Shown piece after piece: positions 1-7,916 of a stretch of 64,000 nucleotides of DNA (position 1 is the first letter of the stretch; the number at the start of each line of letters is the position of its first letter). A model generated the notes under the pieces. It ran no database searches. It was not told where the DNA came from and saw only the letters and a program-made list of their open reading frames with translations. Position numbers and translations under genes: made by a program. This DNA comes from Streptomyces sp. LaPpAH-108 (GTDB taxonomy: Bacteria; Actinomycetota; Actinomycetes; Streptomycetales; Streptomycetaceae): the NCBI RefSeq assembly GCF_000373625.1, contig NZ_KB891987.1, forward strand, positions 1 to 64,000, written 5' to 3'.

Positions 1-54
1 AGCGCCGATGGTACTGCAAGGGGGACCTTGTGGGAGAGTAGGACGCCGCCGAAC
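1..54 (+). rRNA. 5S rRNA, 3' fragment
   Basis: The first 54 bases match the 3' half of actinobacterial 5S rRNA, ending in the typical GGACGCCGCCGAAC. The 5' part lies outside the window, so a complete rRNA operon is expected just to the left. A strong hairpin terminator follows 12 bases later, as expected for the end of an rRNA operon. Confidence 0.93.
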
Positions 55-65
55 AAATTTTAGGG

Positions 66-95
66 AAACCCCCGCACCAGTTGGTGCGGGGGTTT
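66..95 (+). terminator. rRNA operon terminator
   Basis: A near-perfect 14-bp stem (arms 66-79 and 82-95, two-base loop) with a GC-rich core (CCCCCGCACCA) ends in a short T run. It sits directly behind the 5S rRNA and is a canonical intrinsic terminator. Confidence 0.9.
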
Positions 96-128
96 TCTGC
101 GTTCCGGGACCTTTATAGGGTCGGGTAT

Positions 129-773
129 ATGCGCTACGACCTCATTCTTTTCGACAACGACGGTGTCCTGGTGGACAGCGAACCCCTCTCCAATCGGCTG
201 CTCGCCGCGTACCTCACCGAGCTGGGGCACCCGACGTCGTACGAAGACTCCATCCGGGACTACATGGGCTCGGCCATGCACCGCATTCACGAGCTGGTCC
301 TGGAGCGGACCGGGCGGCGGCTTCCTGAGGACTTCGACGATGTGTTCCATGCGCGGGTCTTCGCCGCGTTCGAGCGGGAGTTGCGGCCCGTCGCCGGGGC
401 CGACGGTGTGCTGGAGAAGCTGGCCGCGGATCGGGTGCCGTACTGCGTGGCGTCCTCCGGGAGTCATGAGCGGATCCGGGTGGGGCATCGGGCGACCGGC
501 CTGGACCGGTGGTTCGACGAGGGGCGGGTCTTCAGCTCGCAGGACGTGGGGCGGGGCAAGCCGGCGCCCGACCTCTTCCTGTACGCGGCCGAGCGGATGG
601 GGGTCGCTCCCGATCGGTGTCTGGTCGTGGAGGACTCGCCGCTGGGTGTGCAGGCGGCCGTGGCGGCCGGGATGGACGTGTACGGGTTCACCGCGATGAC
701 CCCGGCCGAGCGGCTGGCCGGGGCGAATCAACTCTTCTCCACCATGGGTGAGTTGGCCGACCTGCTGGTATGA
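129..773 (+). CDS. HAD superfamily hydrolase (phosphatase/phosphoglucomutase-like)
   Basis: A 214-residue HAD subfamily IA enzyme. Motif I is D9-N-D11-G-V-L-V-D near the N-terminus, the SSG of motif II follows around residue 115, and GKPAP plus VVEDSPLGV supply motifs III and IV with the acidic metal ligands. Proteins like this dephosphorylate small phosphometabolites or act as beta-phosphoglucomutases; the substrate cannot be read from sequence. The ATG at 129 is chosen because the protein then begins two residues before the usual first beta strand. The preceding AGGG is a weak ribosome site. It is the first gene after the rRNA operon. Confidence 0.85.
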   Translation: MRYDLILFDNDGVLVDSEPLSNRLLAAYLTELGHPTSYEDSIRDYMGSAMHRIHELVLERTGRRLPEDFDDVFHARVFAAFERELRPVAGADGVLEKLAADRVPYCVASSGSHERIRVGHRATGLDRWFDEGRVFSSQDVGRGKPAPDLFLYAAERMGVAPDRCLVVEDSPLGVQAAVAAGMDVYGFTAMTPAERLAGANQLFSTMGELADLLV

Positions 774-794
774 CGGGGGCCATCGCCCGGGGGC

Positions 795-806
795 TGACAA
801 TTGTCA
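795..806. promoter_or_regulatory. perfect palindrome, candidate operator
   Basis: TGACAATTGTCA is a perfect 12-bp dyad in the 93-bp gap between the HAD gene and the membrane-protein gene at 867. Its right half, TTGTCA, resembles a -35 hexamer. A promoter-overlapping operator is plausible, but the cognate regulator is not identifiable and no good -10 is visible at 17-18 bp. Confidence 0.45.
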
Positions 807-866
807 TGCGGACCTCCGGACGATCGTTTCTACTGCCGGACCCCCCTCGGCCGCGAAGCTGAGGGC

Positions 867-1583
867 ATGACGAAGACGACGGGGAACCAGAGCCGACGGC
901 CGAGCGCGCTGGAGAACTTCAAGCCGCTGCTCGTGGACGTGGCGGTGCCGCTCGGCGCGTACTACGTCCTGAAGGATGCCTTCGGGATGAGCACCTTCGC
1001 CGCTCTCGTCTGGAGCAGTGTGGTGCCCGCCGCGCGGACCGTGTGGAGCTTGGTGCGGGAGCGCACCGCCAACGCGCTCGCGCTGCTCATCCTCACCGTG
1101 AACGTGGTCGGCCTGGCGCTCAGCTTCGTCTCCGGCGACCCGCGGCTGATGCTCGCCAAGGACGGCGCGGTCAGCAGCACGGTCGCCGTCGGCATCCTGG
1201 TGTCCGTGGCGCTCGGGCGGCCGATGATGACCGCGGGCATGAAGCCCTTCCTGGTGAAGGGGGACGCGGCCAAGGAGGCCGCCTGGGAGCGGCTGATGTC
1301 GGGTGCGGCGGCCGGGTCGGCGGACTTCCGGCGCAAGGAGCGGGCCTTCTCCGTGGTGTGGGGTGTGGCGCTGCTGGCCGAGTGCGGGGCGCGGGTGGTG
1401 GGGGCGTACACCGTGCCCGTCGACACCATGGTGTGGCTGGGCGGGGTGCTGATGGCCGTGGTGATGGCCCTGGCGTTCGTGGTCAGCGGGGCCGTCGCCG
1501 CCGGGCCGATGGAGCGCATCCTCGCCGACGAGGTGAAGAGGAGCGGTGGCCCCGTGGCCCCGAAGTGCCTCGCCGCTGCCTGA
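867..1583 (+). CDS. VC0807-type integral membrane protein
   Basis: A 238-residue membrane protein with a soluble N-terminal segment of about 20 residues and five to six hydrophobic segments, the last two near the C-terminus. The layout and the motif LxNFxPLLVDVAVPLGAYY resemble the VC0807 family of uncharacterised membrane proteins common in actinobacteria. The ATG at 867 is preferred over an upstream in-frame start because GAGGG lies 4 bases before it. A perfect palindrome 60 bp upstream may control it. No biochemical role is known to me. Confidence 0.75.
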   Translation: MTKTTGNQSRRPSALENFKPLLVDVAVPLGAYYVLKDAFGMSTFAALVWSSVVPAARTVWSLVRERTANALALLILTVNVVGLALSFVSGDPRLMLAKDGAVSSTVAVGILVSVALGRPMMTAGMKPFLVKGDAAKEAAWERLMSGAAAGSADFRRKERAFSVVWGVALLAECGARVVGAYTVPVDTMVWLGGVLMAVVMALAFVVSGAVAAGPMERILADEVKRSGGPVAPKCLAAA

Positions 1584-1628
1584 CCCGGCGTCCGGCCGAC
1601 TGCCGGTCACCAGCCCTGCGTCCGGCTG

Positions 1629-1649
1629 AAGATGAACAGAACTCATCTT
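1629..1649. promoter_or_regulatory. inverted repeat upstream of MFS gene
   Basis: AAGATGA and TCATCTT form perfect 7-bp arms separated by 7 bp, centred about 57 bp upstream of the transporter start. The position suits a repressor operator in the promoter or 5' leader of the exporter gene. There is no adjacent regulator gene to assign. Confidence 0.4.
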
Positions 1650-1695
1650 TGGCCGGATCTACCCATGCGCACCCCGGGGCCCTACGCTCGCCGCC

Positions 1696-2907
1696 ATGAC
1701 GGATGTGCTGCGGCGCGGCAGGGCCTCGCTGGCGTTCGGCTTCTTCACCCAGGGCGTCGCCTTCGCCCTGCTCGTGACGCGCATCCCGGCCGTCCAGGAG
1801 CGGTACGGGGTCTCCGACGCGCTGCTGCCCGTCTTCCTCGCCGCGGTGCCGATCCTCGCCGGGTGCGGGAGTGTCGCCACCGAGCGCCTGGTGCGGCGGA
1901 TACGGCCCAGCCGGTTGCTGCGCTGGTCCCAGCCGGTGGTGCTGCTGGCGCTGCTCGGGGTCGGGGCCGGGGATCAAGTCGCGGAGCTGGCTGTCGCGTT
2001 GGGGGTGTTCGGGCTGTCGGTGGGGGCGCTGGACGCCTCCATGAACATGCTCGGGGTGAGCCTCCAGCAGGCGTACGGGCGCAGCATCATGCTGAGCTTC
2101 CACGCGGCCTACAGCCTCGGTGGCATCCTCGGGGCCTCGCTCGCCTGGGTGGGCGCGCACGGGGAGTTGGCGCTGTGGGTGTCGTATCTGCCCGTGGTCC
2201 TGGTGCTGTTGCCCGCGACGCTGGTGGGGAGCCGGTGGTACGTCGACGGGGAGAGCACATCGGCGGGGGAGCAGGCCGGTGCGGGGGGCGGGGTCGCGTT
2301 CCGGGTGCTGCTGCCGTTGTGTCTGGTGATGACGTTCGCGTACATCGGGGACTCGACGGTCTCCAACTGGAGCGCGAAGTACGTCAAGGACGTGCTCGGC
2401 GGCTCGGAGCAGCTGGCGACCGTGCCGTACAACGTGTACATGGTGACCACGCTGGTGGGGCGCGCCCTTGGGGATCTCGGGGTGCGGCGGCTCGGGGCGG
2501 TCGCGGTGGTGCGGCTGGGGGCGCTGGTGGCGGCGGGCGGGTTCGTCGTGGTCGCGGTGGCGCCGGGGGCGTGGCCCGGGATGCTCGGGTTCACGCTGGT
2601 GGGGCTCGGGCTGTGTGTGCTGGTGCCGCAGACCTTCGCCGCCGCCGGGCGCCTCTTCCCCGGGGGGTCGGACGCGGCGATCGCGCGGCTCAACATCTTC
2701 AACTACGTCGGGTTCCTGGTCGGCTCGCCCTTGGTGGGGGCGCTCGGGGACGCCTGGAGCTATCGCGGGGCGATGCTCGTGCCGATGGCTCTGGTGCTGG
2801 TCACCACGGTGTACGCCCGGTCGTTCGGGTCCGGAGGCGACCGATACGGTGGCGGGCATGAGCGGCCGCGCACAGCTGATGTGGGACGAGGCAGTAACGG
2901 GCTATGA
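1696..2907 (+). CDS. MFS transporter
   Basis: A 403-residue major facilitator with about twelve hydrophobic helices in two halves, separated by a charged loop around residues 185-205. The first helix pair is followed by a short basic loop containing ERLVRRIRPSR, in the position of the MFS signature loop. It probably exports or imports a small solute across the membrane; the substrate is unknown. The last 50 bases overlap the start of acuC in another frame, so the two genes are probably co-transcribed and translationally coupled. The extreme C-terminal tail after about residue 385 is hydrophilic. Confidence 0.85.
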   Translation: MTDVLRRGRASLAFGFFTQGVAFALLVTRIPAVQERYGVSDALLPVFLAAVPILAGCGSVATERLVRRIRPSRLLRWSQPVVLLALLGVGAGDQVAELAVALGVFGLSVGALDASMNMLGVSLQQAYGRSIMLSFHAAYSLGGILGASLAWVGAHGELALWVSYLPVVLVLLPATLVGSRWYVDGESTSAGEQAGAGGGVAFRVLLPLCLVMTFAYIGDSTVSNWSAKYVKDVLGGSEQLATVPYNVYMVTTLVGRALGDLGVRRLGAVAVVRLGALVAAGGFVVVAVAPGAWPGMLGFTLVGLGLCVLVPQTFAAAGRLFPGGSDAAIARLNIFNYVGFLVGSPLVGALGDAWSYRGAMLVPMALVLVTTVYARSFGSGGDRYGGGHERPRTADVGRGSNGL

Positions 2908-4030
2908 CTTCGGCCCGGACCACCCGATGGCTCCGGTGCGCCTGGAGCTGACCCGGAAGCTGGTGTCGGCGCTCGGGCTCGACAAGGAGCTGGAGATCGT
3001 GGCCGCGCGGCCCGCCGGGGAGTCCACGCTGCGCCTGGTGCACCGCGAGGACTACATCGACGCGGTGAAGGCGGCCTCGGCCGATCCGGGCGCGGCGGAC
3101 GGAGCGTACGGGATCGGGACGGTCGACGATCCGGCGTTCGCCGGGATGCACGAGGTGTCGGCGCTGATCGCGGGGCAGTCGGTGGCGGCGGCGGAGGCGG
3201 TGTGGCGGGGGGACGCCGAGCACGCGGTGAACTTCGCGGGCGGGCTGCACCACGCGATGCCGGGCGGCGCGGCCGGTTTCTGTGTGTACAACGACGCGGC
3301 GCTCGCGGTGGCCCGGCTCCTGGAGCTGGGCGTCGAGCGGGTCGCGTACGTGGACGTGGACGTGCATCACGGGGACGGGGTGCAGGCGGCCTTCTGGGAG
3401 GACCCGAGGGTGCTGACGATCTCGCTGCACGAGCATCCGCGCACCCTGTTCCCGGCGACGGGCTGGCCGCAGGAGACCGGGGCCGGTGCGGGTGAGGGCG
3501 CGGCGGTGAACGTGGCGTTGCCCGCCGGGACCGGGGACGCCGGGTGGCTGCGGGCGTTCCACGCGGTGGTGCCCGAGCTGCTGGCGGACTTCCGGCCGCA
3601 GGTGCTGGTCTCGCAGCACGGCGCCGACACGCACTTCGAGGACCCGCTGGCGCATCTCGCGGTGTCGCTGGACGCGCAGCGGGCGGTGCAGCTGGCCTGT
3701 CACGAGCTGGCGCACGCGTACGCGGACGGGAAGTGGCTCGCGCTGGGCGGCGGCGGTTACGCGGTGGTGGACGTCGTCCCCCGGTCCTGGACGCATCTGG
3801 TGGGGATCGCGGCGGGCCGGGAGATCGCTCCCGAGACGGTGATCCCGGAGGGCTGGCGGCAGGAAGTGTACGCGCGGACACGGCAGTTGGGGCCGCAGCG
3901 GATGACGGACGGGCGCTGGCCGGTGGGTTACAGGGACTGGTCCGCGGGGTACGACCCGGCCGACCGTCTCGACCAGGCGGTGCTGGCGACGCGGCGGTCC
4001 GCGTTCCCGCTGCGGGGCCTGCTGCCGTGA
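2858..4030 (+). CDS. acuC: acetoin utilization protein AcuC (class I histone-deacetylase fold)
   Basis: A 390-residue arginase/deacetylase-fold enzyme. Zinc and catalytic residues are visible: the HH pair at 131-132, D168 and H170 in the DVDVHHGDG strand, and D257 in the QHGADTH motif, with the GGGGY loop near residue 305. AcuC-type proteins remove acetyl groups from acetylated lysines, classically those of acetyl-CoA synthetase, restoring its activity. The ATG at 2858 lies inside the end of the MFS gene. Length and motif order are normal for the family. Confidence 0.9.
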   Translation: MSGRAQLMWDEAVTGYDFGPDHPMAPVRLELTRKLVSALGLDKELEIVAARPAGESTLRLVHREDYIDAVKAASADPGAADGAYGIGTVDDPAFAGMHEVSALIAGQSVAAAEAVWRGDAEHAVNFAGGLHHAMPGGAAGFCVYNDAALAVARLLELGVERVAYVDVDVHHGDGVQAAFWEDPRVLTISLHEHPRTLFPATGWPQETGAGAGEGAAVNVALPAGTGDAGWLRAFHAVVPELLADFRPQVLVSQHGADTHFEDPLAHLAVSLDAQRAVQLACHELAHAYADGKWLALGGGGYAVVDVVPRSWTHLVGIAAGREIAPETVIPEGWRQEVYARTRQLGPQRMTDGRWPVGYRDWSAGYDPADRLDQAVLATRRSAFPLRGLLP

Positions 4031-4151
4031 CCGGTGGGCGGCGTGCGGGCTCGCCGGCCGTGTCCGGTGGGGGCGCTCGGCGTTAGGCCGACCGTGCGGT
4101 CTTTGGCCGTTCCGGTCGCCGGGGCCGCGTTCGTGGGCCACTATCGCTGCC

Positions 4152-4967
4152 GTGTCGGAAACCGGTGCCCTGCGGGCGCACCTGCTGGCCGCCCGGCTCG
4201 CCGGTGAGGTGGCCACCGCGCGCGAGGACAGTCTGCGCCGCTACCGGCTGTTCGCCGCGTGCGACCCGCGGGTGCTGATCGGGATCGATCCCGTGCGGTC
4301 CTGGGGGCCGGGCGAGGTGCTGGCGCTGATGGCGGAGCGGTGCGGGGTGTCGGCCGACCCGGGGTGTGTCTCGGGCCCGGACGTGATCGACCCGGAGCGG
4401 ACGCTGGCCGCGCTGGACGCCTTCGCGGGGCGGCTGCGGGCGGCGGCGGAACGGGGTGTGCCGGTGCTGTTCGGCACCGGGCATCCGGGCGCGCTGCTCG
4501 GTTTCTACGCCGGGTTGGCGGCGGCGATGTCGGCGGTGGGATGTGTTGTGCTCACCCCGGCGCAGGGTCGCTGTGTCGACATATTGACCCGGTTCGGTCT
4601 ACGCACGCACCGCCTCGACTACGTACGAGGTGTTGCGTTGGTGCGGGAAGCGGGCGCCGGGCGCCCGGGGCGTGAGCCGGGGGCGCACAGCCATTCCCCG
4701 CTGCCGGTTCGGCTCGCGCTGGCCGCTCTGGCGGAGGCCGGAGAGCCGCTGCCCGGACTGGTCGTCGGGGACCACGGATGGGTCTGCGGCGCAGGTCAGC
4801 TGGGGTTCGAGGCGATCGGTCTGGCCGACTCCGACGATCCCGCGCCGTTCGTCGGCGAGGCGGAGGGGACGGTGTCCGCCGTCGTTCCGCTTGACGACGC
4901 CGTGCGGTCTAGTCACTACCGCCCGCTCACCCGCTACGTACTCAAACGGGCCTGTCTGTCACAGTAG
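4152..4967 (+). CDS. conserved phosphatase-like protein
   Basis: A 271-residue protein of a family conserved beside acuC and bdtA in Streptomyces, usually labelled phosphatase. It has GTGHPGALL around residue 110 and a GDHGW motif around residue 200, both candidate active-site loops, but no canonical HAD or DHH motif that I can assign. The GTG at 4152 has no Shine-Dalgarno sequence. Instead TATCGC, a passable -10, ends only four bases upstream, so the mRNA may be leaderless. Function beyond the family label is inference. Confidence 0.7.
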   Translation: MSETGALRAHLLAARLAGEVATAREDSLRRYRLFAACDPRVLIGIDPVRSWGPGEVLALMAERCGVSADPGCVSGPDVIDPERTLAALDAFAGRLRAAAERGVPVLFGTGHPGALLGFYAGLAAAMSAVGCVVLTPAQGRCVDILTRFGLRTHRLDYVRGVALVREAGAGRPGREPGAHSHSPLPVRLALAALAEAGEPLPGLVVGDHGWVCGAGQLGFEAIGLADSDDPAPFVGEAEGTVSAVVPLDDAVRSSHYRPLTRYVLKRACLSQ

Positions 4968-5021
4968 GCCGCCGATGCGTCCACCTCTTCCCCACTCGCA
5001 TCACCCGCCCCTACATTGGGG

Positions 5022-5049
5022 AGTGAGCACGCAACGACGAAGAGTCACC
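5022..5049. promoter_or_regulatory. BldD-type inverted repeat upstream of bdtA
   Basis: AGTGA at 5022-5026 and TCACC at 5045-5049 form the inverted repeat described for BldD targets (AGTGA, variable spacer, TCACC). bdtA was named as a BldD target in S. coelicolor, so a repressor site here is expected. A second TCACC at 5001-5005 lies further upstream. The assignment rests on this short consensus only. Confidence 0.5.
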
Positions 5050-5096
5050 GGAAGGGGAAGCCGGTGGCCGTCGAGTGCGGAAGGTTCAGGTGTGTC

Positions 5097-5306
5097 ATGG
5101 CAGCTGGTGAGAGGCCTCTGAACGAGGTTCAGTTCCTTACCGTGGCGGAAGTCGCCTCGGTCATGCGAGTCTCGAAGATGACCGTGTACCGGCTGGTGCA
5201 CAGCGGTCATCTGCCCGCGATCCGGGTGGGGCGGTCCTTCCGCGTCCCCGAGCAGGCGGTCCACGAGTATCTGCGCGAGAGCTATGTGGGGGTGGAAACG
5301 GCCTGA
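5097..5306 (+). CDS. bdtA: BdtA, small excisionase/MerR-type winged-helix DNA-binding protein
   Basis: A 69-residue protein made almost entirely of one helix-turn-helix of the excisionase/BldC type: LTVAEVASVMRVSKMTVYRL, then the wing GHLPAIRVGRSFRVP. It probably binds DNA as a developmental or nucleoid-associated regulator; its targets are unknown. BldD represses the orthologue in S. coelicolor, and a BldD-like repeat lies upstream here. The ATG at 5097 gives the usual length but has a poor ribosome site. An in-frame GTG at 5064 is preceded by GAAGGGGAAG and would add 11 residues; it could be the true start. Confidence 0.85.
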   Translation: MAAGERPLNEVQFLTVAEVASVMRVSKMTVYRLVHSGHLPAIRVGRSFRVPEQAVHEYLRESYVGVETA

Positions 5307-5438
5307 CGGCGCCCTCGCGATCTTCCCGGAAGACCTCGATTACGACCCTGGCGTCCGGGCGGGTAGGCTGTCCCCTCGTAGGTCGTATGGGCCCATGGCG
5401 CCCAACAACCGAGTCATGAGAAGTGAGCGAGGGTAGTC

Positions 5439-5537
5439 GTGGGCTCTGTTATCAAGAAGCGGCGCAAGCGGATGGCGAAGAAGAAGCACCGCAAGCTGCT
5501 CAAGCGCACGCGCGTTCAGCGTCGCAACAAGAAGTAG
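5439..5537 (+). CDS. small ribosomal protein bS22-like (AURKAIP1/COX24 domain), 32 aa
   Basis: A 32-residue, extremely basic peptide ([20 protein letters not shown] at the N-terminus, ending NKK). It carries the [20 protein letters not shown] signature of the AURKAIP1/COX24 family, the same family as mycobacterial bS22 found in 30S subunits. It starts at GTG 5439 with GAGGG seven bases upstream. Gene length and order (bdtA, this gene, SDR) are conserved in Streptomyces. It is followed by a stem-loop terminator. Confidence 0.9.
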   Translation: MGSVIKKRRKRMAKKKHRKLLKRTRVQRRNKK

Positions 5538-5560
5538 GCGACGCGCCGCGAAAGCGCGGT

Positions 5561-5598
5561 CGGTGGCCCTTCGTCCCTCTGGGGGCGGAGGGCCACCG
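5561..5598 (+). terminator. stem-loop after the bS22-like gene
   Basis: Perfect 10-bp arms (CGGTGGCCCT and its complement) enclose an 18-nt loop 24 bases after the stop of the small ribosomal gene. There is no clear T run, which is common for Streptomyces terminators. Confidence 0.6.
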
Positions 5599-5735
5599 GC
5601 ATGTCCGGAGCCGTTCGGCATGTCCGGGCCCGTGTGGTCATCGTGGCGCAACACCGACCCGATAGGTTGGCCGCACACGGGGAACGCGGGCGGAGAGCCG
5701 GGTTTCGCGCGAGGTCGGGAAGGAAGGCGCTGGTC

Positions 5736-6797
5736 TTGGGGAAGATCGTGCTCGTCACCGGAGTGGCCCGGCAGCTGGGCGGCCGGTTCGTGCGCCGTAT
5801 CCAGCGGGACGCCGACGTGGACCGGGTGATCGCGGTGGACGCGGTGCCGCCCGCGCACCATCTCGGCGGCGCCGAGTTCATCCAGGCCGACATCCGGCAG
5901 CCGACGATCGCCCGGGTGCTCGCGGAGACCGGCGCGGACACGGTCGTCCACATGGATGTGACCGGCACCGCGCTCGGCGGCGGCAGCCGGGCCACGGTCA
6001 AGGAGACCAACGTCATCGGCACCATGCAGCTGCTCGGTGCCTGCCAGAAGTCGCCCACCGTCAAACGGCTCGTGGTGAAGTCCAGCACCAACGTCTACGG
6101 CTCCGCCCCGCGCGACCCGGCCGTCTTCACCGAGACCACCCCGGCCAAGTCGCTGCCGAGCGGCGGTTTCGCCAAGGACGCCGTCGAGGTCGAGGGGTAT
6201 GTGCGCGGGTTCGCCCGGCGCCGCCCGGACGTCGCGGTGTGCGTGCTGCGGTTCGCCAACATCCTGGGGCCGACGGCGGACACCCCGCTCGCCTCCTACT
6301 TCGCGCTGCCCGTCCTGCCGACCGTGTTCGGCTACGACCCGCGGCTGCAGTTCGTGCACGAGGACGACGTGATCGAGGTGCTGCGGATCGCCTCCCACGA
6401 GCCGCGCCGGGGCACCCTCAACAGCGGCACCTTCAACATCGCCGGGGACGGCGTGCTGCTGCTCTCCCAGTGCTCGCGCAGGCTCGGGCGGCCCACCGTG
6501 CCGCTGCTGCTGCCCGCGGTCACCTGGGCGGGCTCCCTGGTGCGTACGCTCGGTATGACGGACTTCTCGCCGGAGCAGATCCGGCTGCTGACCCACGGCC
6601 GGGTGGTGGACACCGGGCAGATGCGCGAGACGCTCGGCTTCGCACCGAGGTTCACGACCGCGGAGACCTTCGCGGACTTCACGCGCGGCCAGGGCCCCGG
6701 CCTGCTGCCGCCCGAGGCGCTGGCGGGAGCCGTCGACCGGATCGCCGCGCTGACCGCGAGAAGCGGTGGCCCCTTCCCGCAGCCCGGCGCCAACTGA
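5736..6797 (+). CDS. atypical extended SDR (NAD-dependent epimerase/dehydratase family)
   Basis: A 353-residue Rossmann protein beginning MGKIVLVTGVARQLGG, with the nucleotide-binding GxxxxxG loop at residues 9-15, a DIRQP acidic step and the SSTNVYG strand. The expected catalytic YxxxK is not apparent: the equivalent region reads GGFAKDAVEVEGY, with Phe where the Tyr is expected. It may therefore bind NAD(P) without epimerase activity. The TTG at 5736 is chosen because it opens the Rossmann strand and is preceded by GGAAGGAAGG. It is followed 14 bp later by the acyltransferase gene, probably in one operon. Confidence 0.8.
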   Translation: MGKIVLVTGVARQLGGRFVRRIQRDADVDRVIAVDAVPPAHHLGGAEFIQADIRQPTIARVLAETGADTVVHMDVTGTALGGGSRATVKETNVIGTMQLLGACQKSPTVKRLVVKSSTNVYGSAPRDPAVFTETTPAKSLPSGGFAKDAVEVEGYVRGFARRRPDVAVCVLRFANILGPTADTPLASYFALPVLPTVFGYDPRLQFVHEDDVIEVLRIASHEPRRGTLNSGTFNIAGDGVLLLSQCSRRLGRPTVPLLLPAVTWAGSLVRTLGMTDFSPEQIRLLTHGRVVDTGQMRETLGFAPRFTTAETFADFTRGQGPGLLPPEALAGAVDRIAALTARSGGPFPQPGAN

Positions 6798-6811
6798 GGA
6801 GCGCAGCAACA

Positions 6812-7849
6812 ATGGCGGACGCCAAGGTCATTCCGTTCGACGACGACCGGTCCCGGGGAAGCTCCACAGGCCGCCCGCAGCGGCGCCGGAGCACGGGCGG
6901 CCGGCCTGCCGGGGCCGGTGAGAGCGCGCCGGTCCAGCCGCTGCCGACGCGGACCGTGCCCGAGGAGCACCCCGGGGAGCCGCCCGCGGGCGGCCCGCAC
7001 GAGGACGACGGCGGGCTCGACCGCCGCATCGCGCGCGGCCTTTCCTTCCTGCGCCGCAGGCTCACCGGGGACTACGAGGTCGACGACTTCGGCTACGACG
7101 AGGAGCTGACCGACCAGGTCCTGATGTCCCTGCTGCGGCCGGTGTACGACAACTACTTCCGGGTCGAGGTCAAGGGCATCGAGAACATCCCGGCCGAGGG
7201 CGGCGCGCTGATCGTCGCCAACCACTCCGGGACGCTGCCGCTGGACGGCCTGATGATGCAGGTCGCCGTGCACGACCACCATCCGGCCGGGCGCCATCTG
7301 CGGCTGCTCGCGGCCGACCTGGTCTTCGTGCTGCCGGTGGTCAACGAGCTGGCCCGCAAGCTCGGGCACACCCTCGCCTGCACCGAGGACGCCGAACGGC
7401 TGCTCGGCCAGGGCGAGCTGGTCGGGGTGATGCCGGAGGGCTTCAAGGGCATCGGCAAGCCCTTCGGGGAGCGGTACAAGCTCCAGCGGTTCGGGCGGGG
7501 CGGGTTCGTCTCCACCGCGCTGCGGCAGGGGGCGCCGATCATCCCCTGCTCGGTCGTCGGGGCCGAGGAGATCTACCCGATGATCGGCAACGCCAAGACG
7601 CTGGCACGGCTGCTCGGCTTCCCGTACTTCCCGCTCACACCGACCTTCCCCTGGCTCGGCCCGCTCGGCGCGATCCCGCTGCCGACCAAGTGGACCATCC
7701 AGTTCGGCGAGCCGATCCCCACGGACGGCTATCCGCCGGAGGCGGCCGAGGACCCGATGCTGATGTTCAACCTCACCGACCAGGTCCGCGAACAGATCCA
7801 GCACACGCTGTACAAACTGCTGGTACAGCGGCGGTCGGTGTTCTTCTGA
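6812..7849 (+). CDS. lysophospholipid acyltransferase (PlsC-like) family protein
   Basis: A 345-residue protein with a disordered, charged N-terminal ~75 residues followed by a PlsC-type acyltransferase domain. Motif I reads NHSGTLPLD, so the His and Asp are separated by six residues instead of four. The motif III region reads MPEGFKGIGK. This variant is typical of an actinobacterial subfamily. It would acylate a glycerol-phosphate or lysophospholipid at the inner membrane face. RBS GAGGAG precedes the ATG. It shares a bidirectional terminator with rsbN. Confidence 0.82.
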   Translation: MADAKVIPFDDDRSRGSSTGRPQRRRSTGGRPAGAGESAPVQPLPTRTVPEEHPGEPPAGGPHEDDGGLDRRIARGLSFLRRRLTGDYEVDDFGYDEELTDQVLMSLLRPVYDNYFRVEVKGIENIPAEGGALIVANHSGTLPLDGLMMQVAVHDHHPAGRHLRLLAADLVFVLPVVNELARKLGHTLACTEDAERLLGQGELVGVMPEGFKGIGKPFGERYKLQRFGRGGFVSTALRQGAPIIPCSVVGAEEIYPMIGNAKTLARLLGFPYFPLTPTFPWLGPLGAIPLPTKWTIQFGEPIPTDGYPPEAAEDPMLMFNLTDQVREQIQHTLYKLLVQRRSVFF

Positions 7850-7858
7850 GGTCGCGCA

Positions 7859-7906
7859 TACGACGACGGGGCGCCCCCGCTCGGAAAGGGGCGCCCCGTC
7901 GTCGTA
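7859..7906. terminator. bidirectional terminator between acyltransferase and rsbN
   Basis: Perfect 19-bp arms (7859-7877 and 7888-7906, core CGACGACGGGGCGCCCC) with a ten-base loop fill the gap between two convergent genes. The symmetry means it can terminate transcription from both sides. Confidence 0.85.
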
Positions 7907-7916
7907 CCGTGCGCGG

